Positions 1 to 10,492 of a DNA stretch of 64,000 nt are shown piece by piece. Where the stretch lies: positions 1,363,001 to 1,427,000 of the forward strand of contig CP060419.1 of the NCBI GenBank assembly GCA_025232375.1. Reading direction: 5' to 3'. The notes below the pieces were generated by a model that was not told where the DNA came from, did not search any database, and saw only the letters and a list, made by a program, of their open reading frames with translations. Position 1 is the stretch's first letter. Each line of letters begins with the position of its first letter. The translations under genes and the position numbers were made by a program. The stretch comes from Pseudoxanthomonas sp. NC8 (lineage in GTDB: Bacteria; Pseudomonadota; Gammaproteobacteria; Xanthomonadales; Xanthomonadaceae).

Positions 1-399
1 GACGACATCCCCAACGTGCGCGCCGGCGCGCACGAGGACATCAACCTGATCACCCTGCTGGTCGGGGCCAGCGCCTCGGGCCTGGAAGTGCTGTCGCGCA
101 AGGGCGAGTGGGTGCCGTTCACCGCCGACGCCGACACCATCGTGGTCAATATCGGCGACATGCTGCAGCGCCTGACCAACCACGTGTATCCGTCGACGAC
201 CCATCGCGTGGTCAATCCGCCGGCCGCCGAGGCGCGCAAGCCGCGCTACTCGGTGCCGTTCTTCCTGCATCCGAACCCGGATTTCCTGATCGACGTGCTG
301 CCGTCCACGGTGACCGCCGACAATCCGAGCCGCTACCCCGAACCGATCACCGCGCAGGGCTATCTCGAAGAGCGGCTGCGCGAGATCAAGCTCAAGTAA
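1..399 (+). CDS. 2-oxoglutarate/Fe(II) oxygenase, isopenicillin N synthase-like (C-terminal part)
   Basis: The frame is open from the first base, so the 5' part lies outside the window; 132 residues and a TAA stop are visible. The segment has the iron-binding H-x-D of the double-stranded beta-helix fold (AHEDINL), a second histidine in STTHRVVNP and a downstream R-x-S (RYSVPFF) expected to bind 2-oxoglutarate. This order is typical of the isopenicillin N synthase/2OG-Fe(II) superfamily, whose bacterial members are mostly uncharacterised cytoplasmic oxidases. The substrate cannot be told. No frameshift is seen in this part. It is separated from tpiA by about 100 bases. Confidence 0.85.
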   Translation, partial: DDIPNVRAGAHEDINLITLLVGASASGLEVLSRKGEWVPFTADADTIVVNIGDMLQRLTNHVYPSTTHRVVNPPAAEARKPRYSVPFFLHPNPDFLIDVLPSTVTADNPSRYPEPITAQGYLEERLREIKLK

Positions 400-502
400 G
401 GGCGCAGCCAGCGTCCTTAGCCGATGTCCTGCGTTGTCAGCGCGCAGGATATCCGTACTGCGCGGTATCCTGTCGCGCAATAGGAGCCATCCGGAGTCGT
501 GC

Positions 503-1264
503 ATGCGTCGCAGGATCGTGGCGGGGAACTGGAAACTCCATGGCAGTCGCGCCTTCGCCACCGCCCCTGGTCGGCGAGATCGCCGCGCAGGCACCGGTGC
601 CCGGGGTCGAGTTGCTGGTCATGCCGCCGTTGCCGTACCTGGGTGACCTGATCGAAGACTTCGATGGTACGCCGCTGGTATTCGGGGCCCAGGACGTGAG
701 CAGCAATGAGCAGGGGGCCTATACCGGCGAGGTGTCGGCCACGATGCTGGTGGATGTGGGCGCCCGTTACGGGCTGTGCGGCCATTCCGAGCGCCGCCGG
801 TATCACCAGGAAAGCAGCGAGCTGGTCGCGCGCAAGTTCCGCGCGGCGCTCAATGCCGGCCTGCGCCCGATCCTGTGCATGGGCGAGCGGCTGGAGCAGC
901 GCGATGTCGGCAGGCCGAGGAGGTCATCGCCGGCCAGCTGCAGCCGGTCCTGGAGCTGGTCGGGGTCGAGGGGTTCGCCGACGCGGTGGTGGCCTACGAG
1001 CCGGTCTGGGCGATCGGCACCGGCCGGACCGCGACCCCGGAGCAGGCCCAGGCCATGCATGCCTTCATCCGTCGCCAGATTGCCGGCCACGATGCTAGAA
1101 TCGCCGATTCCCTGCCGATCCTCTACGGCGGCAGCGTGAAGCCCGACAACGCCGGCGCGCTCTTCGCGCAGCCGGACGTGGATGGCGGGCTGATCGGTGG
1201 CGCCTCGCTGGTGGCCGCGGATTTTTGGCCATTGCCCGGGCGGCCCCAGCGGTTTTTGGCGTAA
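503..1264 (+). CDS. tpiA: Triosephosphate isomerase (frameshifted copy)
   Basis: Interconverts dihydroxyacetone phosphate and glyceraldehyde 3-phosphate in the cytoplasm. The start reads [15 protein letters not shown] with the N-terminal catalytic lysine. The catalytic histidine is in GHSERR, the catalytic glutamate in [11 protein letters not shown] and the phosphate loop in ILYGGSVKP. The frame is broken near 567 (GCCCTGG read with an extra C), near 913 (GGCCAGGCC read with a C missing) and near 1223 (TTCCTGGCC garbled). All three are CCWGG sites. The stop at 1262-1264 needs one further single-base correction near 1245, so the 3' end is tentative. secG follows after 35 bases, the usual gammaproteobacterial order. 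Confidence 0.93.
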
Positions 1265-1299
1265 AGAGCAAGAAGTCGAGAAGACAGGGCAACACGACA

Positions 1300-1772
1300 A
1301 TGCTGATGCTGATCCTCAACGTGGTGTACGTGCTGGTGGCGATCGCGATAATCGCGCTGGTCCTGCTGCAGCGCGGCGCCGGTGCGGCTGCCGGTTCCGG
1401 TTTCGGGGCTGGCGCCTCGGGCACCGTGTTCGGCGCGCGTGGCGCGTCCAACTTCCTGTCCAAGAGCACCAAGTGGCTTGCCGTGGTGTTCTTCGGCATC
1501 AGCCTGTTCATGGCCTGGTACGCCAGCCATAGCGCCCGCCCGGCCGCGCAGCAGAGAGCCTGGGCGTGATGGGCGAGGTGGCAGCACCGGTGCAGGGTGC
1601 GCCGGCACCGGGCGAACTGGCGGTGCCGCCGCCCGCACCGGCCGCGACCGAGGTGCCCGCCGCGGCGCCGGCGGCAACGGCTCCGGCATCGGCGCCGGTG
1701 GAGGTCGATACGGTTCCCGCGCCGCAGCCGTCGCCGCAGCAGTCCGGGGAGGCTGCTCCGCCGGCGCAGTAA
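1300..1772 (+). CDS. secG: Preprotein translocase subunit SecG with long Pro/Ala tail
   Basis: Membrane component of the SecYEG export channel. The first part has two hydrophobic helices around the family motif LQRGAGAAAGSGFG and the GTVFGARGASNFL segment. The frame is broken near 1559 at a CCTGGGC site. Correcting one base joins it to a 65-residue tail very rich in Pro, Ala and Val that ends at 1772. The whole protein is then about 157 residues, against roughly 75-120 for many SecG proteins, so the tail is the odd feature. Without the correction the protein would stop at 1569 after its second helix. It lies between tpiA and tRNA-Leu. Confidence 0.9.
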
Positions 1773-1815
1773 GGCGTACAATGCGCGCCGCTGTATGGCC
1801 GGCGCACGGTTTTTT

Positions 1816-1900
1816 GCCCAGGTGGCGGAATTGGTAGACGCACTACCTTGAGGTGGTAGCGACGCAAGTCGTAGGGGTTCGAGTCCCCTCTTGGGCACCA
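1816..1900 (+). tRNA. tRNA-Leu (anticodon GAG)
   Basis: An 85-base type II tRNA with a long variable arm. The acceptor stem GCCCAGG pairs with the 3' strand before the encoded CCA. The anticodon stem CTACC/GGTAG encloses the loop TTGAGGT, giving anticodon GAG. The T arm contains GGTTCGAGTCC. It lies between secG and the nuo operon and is followed closely by a terminator hairpin. Confidence 0.97.
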
Positions 1901-1944
1901 TGTAAGGCCGGCGCGCGCAGCGCCGGATGGCAGCAAAGGACAAG

Positions 1945-1970
1945 GCCCGCGCGAAGCGGGCTTTTTCTTC
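1945..1970 (+). terminator. Rho-independent terminator after tRNA-Leu
   Basis: Perfect 6-bp stem GCCCGC/GCGGGC with a GCGAA loop, followed directly by TTTTTCTT. It should end the secG/tRNA-Leu transcript before the nuo operon. Confidence 0.85.
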
Positions 1971-2213
1971 CTCGCTTCATTTCCCGCAATTTGTCGCGCT
2001 GCGGCACGGCTGCGGCGTTTACTACCGAGCCGGGCAACCGCTACAATTCCGCTGCTGTGCACAATCGCAGCGGACACCGGCGTATACGCCCGTCCGCGAC
2101 ATCGCCGGGCCCTCCTGGAGGGTGCGGCGGCGAGGACGCAACAGGTGCTCCGCGGCCTTCGCGGGAACAGACCCAAGCCCGGCCCTCCGGGCAGAGGCAA
2201 GAGAGAACCGCAC
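1971..2213 (+). promoter_or_regulatory. nuo operon leader and probable promoter
   Basis: This non-coding stretch between the tRNA terminator and nuoA holds TACAAT at 2042-2047, a good -10 hexamer. At the expected -35 spacing only a weak match is seen (TTACTA, 2019-2024). A long leader of about 160 bases would precede nuoA. No open frame with family similarity was recognised here. Confidence 0.45.
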
Positions 2214-2566
2214 GTGCTGGCCCAATACCTGCCGACCCTGTTGTTCCTGATCGTGGCCACCGGGATCGGCGTCGCGCTGATCATCGTCGGCTACGTGCTC
2301 GGACCGCGCCGTCCGGACCTGCAGAAGCTGTCGCCCTACGAGTGCGGCTTCGAGGCTTTCGAGGACGCGCGCATGAAGTTCGACGTGCGCTACTACCTCA
2401 TCGCAATCCAGTTCATCGTCTTTGACCCAAATCATCTTCATCGTGCCGTGGACCCTCGTGTTGGGAGCTGGGACCGCGTGCGCTGGTCACCATGGGCCTG
2501 TTCGTCGGGATGCTGTTCCTCGGCTTCGTCTACGTCTGGAAGAAGGGAGCGCTCGAATGGGAGTGA
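2214..2566 (+). CDS. nuoA: NADH-quinone oxidoreductase subunit A (frameshifted copy)
   Basis: Small membrane subunit of complex I, next to the quinone pocket. The GTG start gives [14 protein letters not shown], the first helix. The conserved loop [20 protein letters not shown] follows. The frame breaks near 2429, where GACCTGGAAATC became GACCCAAATC, and again near 2482 at another CCTGGTC. Correction restores FDLEIIFIVPW and the end KKGALEWE. About 117 residues, normal for NuoA. Its stop overlaps the nuoB start by ten bases. An upstream start in the same frame is possible but would not add conserved sequence. Confidence 0.93.
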
Positions 2567-3130
2567 TCCAAACCCTCGATCGCCTGATGACCAACCCGAT
2601 CCCGGAAGGGCGGGTCGACGACATCCTGCGCCCCGAAGGCGACAACCCGCTGCTGGAGAAGGGCTATGTCACCACCAGCGTCGACGCGCTGGTGAACTGG
2701 GCGCGCACCGGCTCGATGTGGCCGATGACCTTCGGCCCTGGCCTGCTGCGCGGTGGAGATGATGCACGCCGGCGCGGCGCGCCTGGACCTGGACCGCTAT
2801 GGCGTGGTGTTCCGCCCGTCGCCGCGCCAGTCCGACGTGATGATCGTGGCAGGCACGCTGGTCAACAAGATGGCTCCGGCGCTGCGCAAGGTCTACGACC
2901 AGATGCCCGACCCGAAGTGGGTCATTTCGATGGGCAGCTGCGCGAATGGCGGCGGCTACTACCACTATTCGTACTCGGTGGTGCGCGGCTGTGACCGCGT
3001 CGTCCCGGTCGACGTCTACGTGCCGGGCTGCCCGCCCACGGCCGAGGCGCTGGTCTACGGCATCCTGCAGCTGCAGAAGAAGATCTGGCGCACGCAGACC
3101 GTGGGTAGGAAGAACACGATCGACCGCTGA
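2557..3130 (+). CDS. nuoB: NADH-quinone oxidoreductase subunit B (frameshifted copy)
   Basis: Carries cluster N2, the last Fe-S centre of complex I before quinone, at the membrane interface. The Cys ligands are visible in ACCAVEMM (two adjacent), GSCANGGG and VPGCPP. One break near 2746 inserts a C at GGCCTGGCC, exactly where the twin cysteines lie; correcting it gives [11 protein letters not shown]. About 190 residues, normal length. ATG 2557 is preferred because it gives the usual [18 protein letters not shown] start and overlaps the end of nuoA. A 32-base gap separates it from nuoC. Confidence 0.95.
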
Positions 3131-3162
3131 ACCCACGTCCCTTCCGGAATACGCCAAGCCCC

Positions 3163-3915
3163 ATGGCCGAGCCAGCTGCCTCCTTCGCCCAACGCCTGCG
3201 CGACCGTTTCCCGGCCGCGGTGGTGACCGTGGCTGAACCCCGTGGCGAGATCACTCTCGAAGCCGCCGGTAAGGACTGGCTGGCCACCTGCCAAGGCGCT
3301 GCGCGACGAGTTCGATTTCGAGCAGCTGACCGCGGTCAGCGGCATCGACTACCTCGGGTACGGCAGCGACGAGTGGGATACCGAGGGCGTGTCCTCCGGT
3401 GGCTTCAGCCGTGGCGTGGAAGGCAAGGGCGCCGGGCGTTTCGCTGGGGCGAGCAGCCCAGCCAGCAGGGCGGCGACGGGGTCATCCCGATCGAGGTCCC
3501 GCAGCGCCGCTTTGCCGCGGTCCTGCACCTGCTCTCGTATGCCAGCAACCGCCGCCTGCGGGTGCGTTGCTACGCGCCCGATGACGCGCTGCCTGTGGTG
3601 CCCTCGGTAACTGGCCTGTGGCCGGGCGCCAACTGGTTCGAGCGCGAGGCGTTCGACCTGTACGGCATCGTCTTCGAAGGCCATCCGGACCTGCGCCGGA
3701 TCCTGACCGACTACGGTTTCGTTGGTCACCCGTTCCGCAAGGATTTCCCGCTGATCGGCAACGTGGAAGTGCGCTACGACGAAGAGCGCAAGCGCGTGGT
3801 CTACGAGCCGGTCACCTCGGTGGAGCCGCGCGTCGGCGTGCCGCGCGTGATCCGCGACGATGCCCGCTACGAGACCGCGGCCGGTGAGGCCGCGCAGCGG
3901 GAGGCCGCCAAGTGA
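3163..3915 (+). CDS. nuoC: NADH-quinone oxidoreductase subunit C (frameshifted copy)
   Basis: Peripheral-arm subunit (30 kDa type) that helps dock the hydrophilic arm onto the membrane arm. The family motif [12 protein letters not shown] is at about residues 155-170, followed by [14 protein letters not shown] and [11 protein letters not shown]. Breaks lie near 3292 (CCAGG read as CCAAGG) and near 3444 (most likely GCCTGGGGC losing a C). They compensate only partly, so the middle of the raw translation is wrong. About 250 residues with a family-typical C-terminal extension. Its TGA overlaps the GTG of nuoD. Confidence 0.95.
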   Translation: MAEPAASFAQRLRDRFPAAVVTVAEPRGEITLEAAGKDWLATCQGAARRVRFRAADRGQRHRLPRVRQRRVGYRGRVLRWLQPWRGRQGRRAFRWGEQPSQQGGDGVIPIEVPQRRFAAVLHLLSYASNRRLRVRCYAPDDALPVVPSVTGLWPGANWFEREAFDLYGIVFEGHPDLRRILTDYGFVGHPFRKDFPLIGNVEVRYDEERKRVVYEPVTSVEPRVGVPRVIRDDARYETAAGEAAQREAAK

Positions 3916-5247
3916 GCGCCATGATGCAGACGAATACGGCGAGTCCCGATACGACGTCCCCTCCTGCGCCCGCCGGCAAAGCCTTCGAGGCGAAGCAGGA
4001 AATCCGCAACTACACCATGAACTTCGGCCCGCAGCACCCGGCCGCGCATGGCGTGCTGCGCCTGATCCTGGAAATGGACGGCGAGACCATCGTCCGCGCC
4101 GATCCGCACGTGGGCCTGCTCCACCGCGGCACCGAAAAGCTGGCCGAATCCAAGCCGTTCAACCAGTCGATCGGCTACATGGATCGCCTGGACTACTGCT
4201 CGATGATGTGCAACGAGCACGCCTACGTGCGCGCGATCGAGACCCTGCTGGGGATCGAGGCGCCGGAGCGCGCGCAGTACATCCGCACGATGTTCGACGA
4301 GGTCACCCGGATCCTGAACCACCTGATGTGGCTGGGTTCCAACGCGCTGGACCTGGGCGCGATGGCGGTGTTCCTGTACGCGTTCCGCGAGCGCGAAGAG
4401 CTGATGGACGTCTACGAGGCGGTCAGCGGCGCGCGCATGCACGCGACCTACTACCGTCCGGGCGGCGTATACCGCGACCTGCCGGGGCAGATGCCGAAGT
4501 ACAAGGAATCGCCCCTGGCACAAGGGTGCCAAGCTCAAGCGCTTCAACGAGGCGCGCGAAGGCTCGATGCTCGACTACCTGGAGAACTTCACCCGCGAGT
4601 TCCCCAAGCGCATCGACGAGTACGAGACCCTGCTCACCGACAACCGCATCTGGAAGCAGCGCACCGTCGGCATCGGCGTCATCTCGCCGGAACAGGCCAG
4701 AGCCTGGGCGATGACCGGCGTGATGCTGCGCGGCTCGGGCATCGAGTGGGACCTGCGCAAGAAGCAGCCCTACGCGAAGTACGACGCGGTGGATTTCGAC
4801 ATCCCGGTCGGCACGAACGGTGATTGCTACGACCGCTACCTGGTCCGCGTCGCCGAGATGCGCCAGTCCAACCGGATCGTCGCCCAGTGCGTGAACTGGC
4901 TGAAGGCCAACCCGGGTCCGGTCATGGTCAGGAACTTCAAGGTCGCCCCTCCCAAGCGCGAGGAGATGAAGGACGACATGGAAGCCCTGATCCACCACTT
5001 CAAGCTGTTCTCCGAAGGCTATTGCGTGCCGGCCGGCGAGACCTACGCCGCGGTCGAGGCGCCCAAGGGCGAGTTCGGCTGCTACCTGGTTTCCGACGGC
5101 GCCAACAAGCCGTTCCGCGTGCACCTGCGCGCACCCGGCTTCGCGCACCTGTCCTCGATGGACGAGATCGTGCGCGGCCACATGCTGGCCGACGTCGTCG
5201 CCATGATCGGTACTTATGACCTTGTGTTTGGTGAGGTGGATCGATGA
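3912..5247 (+). CDS. nuoD: NADH-quinone oxidoreductase subunit D (frameshifted copy)
   Basis: 49-kDa-type subunit that forms most of the quinone-binding cavity with NuoB. Conserved blocks are [57 protein letters not shown] and the C-terminal [14 protein letters not shown]. One break near 4512 adds a C at TCGCCCTGGCAC. GTG 3912 overlaps the nuoC stop; ATG 3921 is the alternative start. About 444 residues, with a short Ser/Thr/Pro-rich N-terminus before the conserved core. The stop overlaps the nuoE start by four bases. Confidence 0.96.
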
Positions 5248-5771
5248 AGGCCACCGGTAACTTCGAGAATGCGCGCAACGTCGATCCGATGGTCGTCCTC
5301 AGCGACGACACGCGCGCGCACATCGACCACTGGCTGACCAAGTTCCCGCCCGACCGCAAGCGGTCGGCGGTGCTGCAGGGCCTGCATGCGGCCCAGGAAC
5401 AGAACCAGGGCTGGCTGACCGACGAGCTCATCGCCGCGGTCGCCAAGTACCTCGACCTGCCGCCGGTGTGGGCCTACGAGGTCGCCACCTTCTACTCGAT
5501 GTTCGAGACCCAGAAGGTCGGTCGCAACAACGTGGCGTTCTGCACCAACATCAGCTGCTGGCTCAACGGGGCCGAGCAGCTGGTCGCGCACGCCGAACAG
5601 AAGCTCGGCTGCAAGCTGGGCGAGTCGACCGCCGACGGCCGCGTCTACCTCAAGCGCGAGGAAGAATGCGTGGCCGCGTGCTGCGGCGCCCCGGTGGTCG
5701 TGGTCAACGGCCATTACCACGAGAAGCTCACCACCGCGAAGGTGGACGAGCTGCTCGACGGACTGAAGTGA
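5244..5771 (+). CDS. nuoE: NADH-quinone oxidoreductase subunit E
   Basis: Thioredoxin-like [2Fe-2S] subunit (cluster N1a) of the NADH dehydrogenase module, working with NuoF. The four Cys ligands are seen in FCTNISCW and EECVAACC. The conserved helix [14 protein letters not shown] and VATFYSMF precede them. 175 residues, intact, normal length. ATG 5244 overlaps the nuoD stop, indicating translational coupling. One of the few genes of this operon without a break. Confidence 0.97.
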   Translation: MKATGNFENARNVDPMVVLSDDTRAHIDHWLTKFPPDRKRSAVLQGLHAAQEQNQGWLTDELIAAVAKYLDLPPVWAYEVATFYSMFETQKVGRNNVAFCTNISCWLNGAEQLVAHAEQKLGCKLGESTADGRVYLKREEECVAACCGAPVVVVNGHYHEKLTTAKVDELLDGLK

Positions 5772-5782
5772 GGCCAGGGCAG

Positions 5783-7152
5783 ATGGCGCACCACACCAAG
5801 GTTTCCGAGGGCTACGGCCCGGTCGGCCCGGCTCCGAAGGAGCACAGGCATGGTCTACACGACGCTGCACTTCGACAAGCCGTGGTCGTACGAGAACTAC
5901 CTCAAGACCGGCGGCTACCAGGCGCTGCGGAAGATCCTGGCCGAGAAGATCCCGCCGGGTGACGTGGTCGAGATGGTCAAGCAGTCCGGCCTGCGCGGCC
6001 GCGGCGGCGCGGGCTTCCCGACCGGCCTGAAGTGGAGCTTCATGCCGAAGGGCGAGATGCAGAAGTACATCCTCTGCAACTCGGACGAGTCCGAGCCGGG
6101 CACCGCCAAGGACCGCGACATCCTGCGCTACAACCCGCACGCGGTGGTCGAGGGCATGGCGATCGCCTGCTACGCCACCGGCTCGACCGTGGGCTACAAC
6201 TACCTGCGCGGCGAGTTCCACCACGAGCCGTTCGAGCACCTGGAAGAGGCCACCGCCGAGGCCTACGCCAACGGCTGGCTGGGCAAGAACGTGCTCGGCT
6301 CGGGCGTGGACATCGACCTGTACAACGCGCTCGGCGCGGGCGCCTACATCTGCGGCGAAGAAACCGCGCTGATGGAGTCGCTGGAAGGCAAGAAGGGCCA
6401 GCCGCGGTTCAAGCCGCCGTTCCCGGCCAACTTCGGTCTCTATGGCAAGCCGACCACGATCAACAACACCGAGACCTATGCTTCGGTGCCGGCGATCATC
6501 CGCAACGGCGCCGAGTGGTTCATGAACTGGGCAAGCCCAACAACGGCGGCTGCAAGATCTTCTCGGTCTCCGGCCACGTCGCCCGCCCGGGCAACCACGA
6601 GATCCGCTTGGGCACGCCGTTCGCCGAGCTGCTGGAGCTGTGCGGCGGCATGCGCGAGGGCCGCAGGATCAAGGCGGTGATCCCTGGTGGTTCCTCGATG
6701 CCGGTGCTTCCGGGCGAGACCATGATGGGCCTGACCATGGACTACGACGCGATCCAGAAGGCCGGTTCGGGCCTGGGTTCAGGCGCGGTCGTGGTGATGG
6801 ACGACACCACCTGCATGGTCCGCGCCTGCCAGCGCATCGCCCGTTTCTACTTCAAGGAAAGCTGCGGCCAGTGCACGCCATGCCGCGAGGGCACCGGCTG
6901 GATGTACCGCATGCTGACCCGCGTGGCCGAGCACAAGGCCACCTGGAAGACCTGCAGACGCTGCGTGCCGCCGCCGGCCAGATCGAGGGCCACACCATCT
7001 GCGCCTTCGGCGAAGCCGCGGCGTGGCCGGTGCAGGGCATGCTGCGCCACTTCTGGCACGAATTCGAATACGCGATCGTCAACAAGCGCTTCCTCGTCGA
7101 CGACGAGCGCGATGGCACGGTGGTCCGTTCCAACCTGGAGGTGGCCGCGTGA
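5783..7152 (+). CDS. nuoF: NADH-quinone oxidoreductase subunit F (frameshifted copy)
   Basis: Flavoprotein that oxidises NADH and passes electrons to cluster N3. FMN and NADH loops are [13 protein letters not shown] and [14 protein letters not shown]. The N3 ligands are [12 protein letters not shown] plus the later Cys in [18 protein letters not shown] 5783 gives [21 protein letters not shown], the extended N-terminus expected in xanthomonads. A break near 5848 (CACCAGGTGGTC) then shifts the frame into [16 protein letters not shown]. Further breaks at CCTGG lie near 6532 and 6945. About 457 residues once repaired. It overlaps nuoG by four bases. Confidence 0.95.
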
Positions 7153-9404
7153 GTGCGCAGCCCGTCAACCCGAACCTGCCGCCGGACCACGTCACCGTCT
7201 TCATCGACGGGGTCGAGATGGCCGCGCCCAAGGGCTCGATGATCATCCAGGCCGCCGACAAGGCCGGCATCCCGATCCCGCGCTTCTGCTACCACGACAA
7301 GCTCGCCATCGCGGCCAACTGCCGCATGTGCCTTGGTCGACACCGAGGTCGGTGGCCGTTCGGCGCCGAAGCCGTCGCCGGCCTGCGCCACGCCGGTGAT
7401 GGACGGCCTGAAGGTGTTCACCCGCAACGAGAAGGCGCTGAAGGCCCAGCGCAACGTGATGGAGTTCCTGCTGATCAACCACCCGCTCGACTGCCCGGTC
7501 TGCGACCGGGGCGGCGAGTGCGAGCTGCAGGACGTGTCGCTCGGCTACGGTCGTTCGGTCAGCCGCTACGTCGAACGCAAGCGCGTGGTCGCCGACGAGG
7601 ACATCGGTCCGCTGGTCGCCACCGAGATGACCCGCTGCATCCAGTGCACCCGCTGCATCCGCTTCACCGGCGAGATCGCGGGCACCTATGAACTGGGTGG
7701 CATGTACCGTGGCGAGAACCTGCAGATCGGCACCTACGACGGCAAGCCGCTGGCCACCGAGCTGTCCGGCAACGTCATCGACGTGTGCCCGGTGGGCGCG
7801 CTGACCAACAAGGTGTTCCAGTTCCGCGCCCGTCCGTGGGAGCTGGTCGCGAAGGAGTCGCTGGGCTACCACGACGCGATGGGTTCCAACCTGTACCTGC
7901 ACGTTCGCCGCGGCGAAGTGCTGCGCACCGTGCCGCGCGACAACGAGGCGGTCAACGAGTGCTGGCTGTCGGACCGCGACCGCTATTCGCACCAGGGCCT
8001 GCAGGCCTCCGACCGTGCCACCGTGCCGCTGCGCAAGGTGGACGGGCAGTGGCGCGAGGTCAGCTGGGCCGAGGTACTGGCGGCGGCGAGCGAAATCCTG
8101 CGTGCGAACAAGGGCGACGCGCTGGGCGTGCTTGCCCATCCGTCCACCTCGAACGAGGAGGGTGGCCTGCTCGCGCGCGCCTGGCCGATGGGCTGGGCAG
8201 CGGCAACCTCGACCACCGCATCGGCAACCGCGACTTCTCCGACGCCGCCGTGGCCGAGCCGTTTGCGCTGCCGCTGGCCGAAGTCGGCGAGGCAGACCTT
8301 GGTCGTGCTGGTCGGCAGCAATATCCGCCATGAGCTGCCGCTGCTGCATGCGCGGCTGCGCTGGGCTGGGTCAAGCGCAACGCCCGCATCCACGCGATCA
8401 ATCCGGTCGACTTCGACTTCACTTTTGCCCTGGCCGGCAAGCAGGTCGTGGCGCCGTCGCGTTTCGCGCAGGCGCTGGGCGATGCCGCGCTGCGCGATGC
8501 CGCCAAGGCCGCGACCCGCGCGGTGGTGATCGTCGGCGCGATCGCCGAGAACCATCCGCAGGCCGCCGCGATCCGCGCCGCCGCGCGCGAGTTTTCCATT
8601 GCCACCGGTGCCGCGTTGTGTCGCATCCCGCAGGGCGCGAATGCCATCGGTACTGGCCCGCGCCGGCGTGCTGCCGGCGTCGCGCGACGTCGCCGGCATG
8701 TTCGCCGAGCCGCGCAGTGCCTATGTGCTGTACGGGATCGAGCCGGGCCTGGATTTCGCCGATACCGCCAATGCGCTGAAGGCGCTGAACGCGGCGCAGG
8801 TCGTGGCGTTCAGCCACTTCGCCTGCGAGTCGACCCGCGCGGTCGCCGACGTGATCCTGCCGATCGGTGCGCTGCCCGAAGTCGACGCCACGCTGACCAA
8901 CCTCGACGGCGTCGAGCAGTCCGCCTCGGCCGGCGGCAAGCTGCCGGGCCAGTAAGACGCGAGGGCTGGCGCGTGCTGCGTGCGCTGGCTGGCGAGCTGG
9001 GCCTGGCGGGCTTCGAATTCACCGACCTGGCTGGCGCGCGCGCGCTGCTGGCTGGTGGTCGCACGATCGAAGTGAGGGCCGGGCGTGCAGGTGATGCCGG
9101 CAACAGCGGTATGGAGCTGGCGCTGGTCCCGGCGATCTACCGCACCGACGCGGTGGTGCGTCGCGCGCCCGCGCTGCAGGCACATCCGCTCAGCCTCGAC
9201 GCACGGATCGTGCTGAATCCGGCCGACGCCGGTGCTGCCGGCCTGGCCGATGGCGCTGTCGCCAAGGTCAGGGGTGGCAGCGGCACGGCGACCTTGCCGG
9301 TCGCGGTCGATGGTCGCGTCGCCGCCGGCGCCGCATGGATCGAAGGGGGCCACGGCGCCACCGCGCCGCTGGGCGCGGGCCGGGTCGAGGTGGTGGCTGC
9401 ATGA
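7149..9404 (+). CDS. nuoG: NADH-quinone oxidoreductase subunit G (frameshifted copy)
   Basis: Largest peripheral subunit, carrying clusters N1b, N4 and N5 in a molybdopterin-oxidoreductase-like fold without the cofactor. Ligand motifs run in order: [42 protein letters not shown] and IDVCPVGAL. The C-terminal half is the degenerate oxidoreductase domain. Breaks lie near 7332 (CCTTGG), 8198, 8365, 8645 and 8953. The last contains the odd string CCAGTAAGACG where CCAGGT would be expected, and it creates a false TAA. About 750 residues if repaired. GTG 7149 overlaps the end of nuoF. Confidence 0.94.
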
Positions 9405-10489
9405 ACGAACTGCTGATTCAGGCTATTGGCCCGCTGCGCGAATGGTTCTTCGGTATGGGCGAACTCGGCCCGGCGCTGTGGATCGTGCTGAAGATCCTGG
9501 TGGTGGTCATGCCGGTGATCATCTCGGTGGCGTTCTACGTGGTCTGGGAACGCAAGCTGATCGGCTGGATGCACGTGCGCCACGGGCCCATGTACGTGGG
9601 CATGGGCATCTTCCAGGCCTTCGCCGACGTCTTCAAGCTGCTGTTCAAGGAAGTCATCCAGCCGGCCAGCGCGCACAAGGTGATGTACATCCTGGCGCCG
9701 CTGATCGTGCTGGCACCCGCATTCGCGGCCTGGGCGGTGGTGCCGTTCGACTACCAGCTAGTGCTGTCCAACGCCAACGCCGGCCTGCTGTACCTGCTGG
9801 CGATGACCTCGCTGGGCGTGTATGGCGTGATCATCGCCGGATGGGCGTCGAACTCGAAGTACGCCTTCCTCGGTGCGATGCGTTCGGCCGCGCAGGTAGT
9901 CAGCTACGAGATCGCGATGGGCTTCGCCCTGGTCGGCGTGCTGATCGCCGCCGGCAGCCTGAACCTGACCGACATCGTGATGGCGCAGTCGGGCAACGCA
10001 GGCTTCCTCGAGTGGTTCTGGCTGCCGCTGCTGCCGCTGTTCATCGTGTACTGGGTGTCCGGCGTGGCCGAGACCAACCGCGCGCCGTTCGACGTCGTCG
10101 AAGGCGAGTCGGAGATCGTCGCCGGCCACATGGTGGAGTACTCCGGCTCGGCGTTCGCGCTGTTCTTGGCCGAATACGCCAACATGATCCTGGTCAGCTT
10201 CCTGATCGCGATCTTCTTCATGGGCGGCTGGCTGAGCCCGATCCAGGGCTGGGTGACGGGCGACGTGTCGCCGTGGGTGGACTGGATCTGGAAGGGCGGC
10301 TGGCCGTGGCTGCTGGCCAAGGTGTTCTTCTTCGCCAGCGCCTACATCTGGTTCCGTGCCAGCTTCCCGCGCTACCGCTATGACCAGATCATGCGGCTGG
10401 GCTGGAAGGTCTTCATTCCGATCACGATCGCCTGGATCGCGGTCACCGCGCTGCTGGTGTTCTATGGCGTGTTCGAGAAGGGCGCCTGA
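9401..10489 (+). CDS. nuoH: NADH-quinone oxidoreductase subunit H
   Basis: Membrane subunit that builds the quinone channel and links the redox arm to the proton pumps. About eight hydrophobic helices are visible. Conserved loops include [64 protein letters not shown] and [18 protein letters not shown]. 362 residues, intact. ATG 9401 overlaps the nuoG TGA. It contains several correct CCTGG sites, showing that not every such site is damaged. Confidence 0.97.
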   Translation: MNELLIQAIGPLREWFFGMGELGPALWIVLKILVVVMPVIISVAFYVVWERKLIGWMHVRHGPMYVGMGIFQAFADVFKLLFKEVIQPASAHKVMYILAPLIVLAPAFAAWAVVPFDYQLVLSNANAGLLYLLAMTSLGVYGVIIAGWASNSKYAFLGAMRSAAQVVSYEIAMGFALVGVLIAAGSLNLTDIVMAQSGNAGFLEWFWLPLLPLFIVYWVSGVAETNRAPFDVVEGESEIVAGHMVEYSGSAFALFLAEYANMILVSFLIAIFFMGGWLSPIQGWVTGDVSPWVDWIWKGGWPWLLAKVFFFASAYIWFRASFPRYRYDQIMRLGWKVFIPITIAWIAVTALLVFYGVFEKGA

Positions 10490-10492
10490 CCG

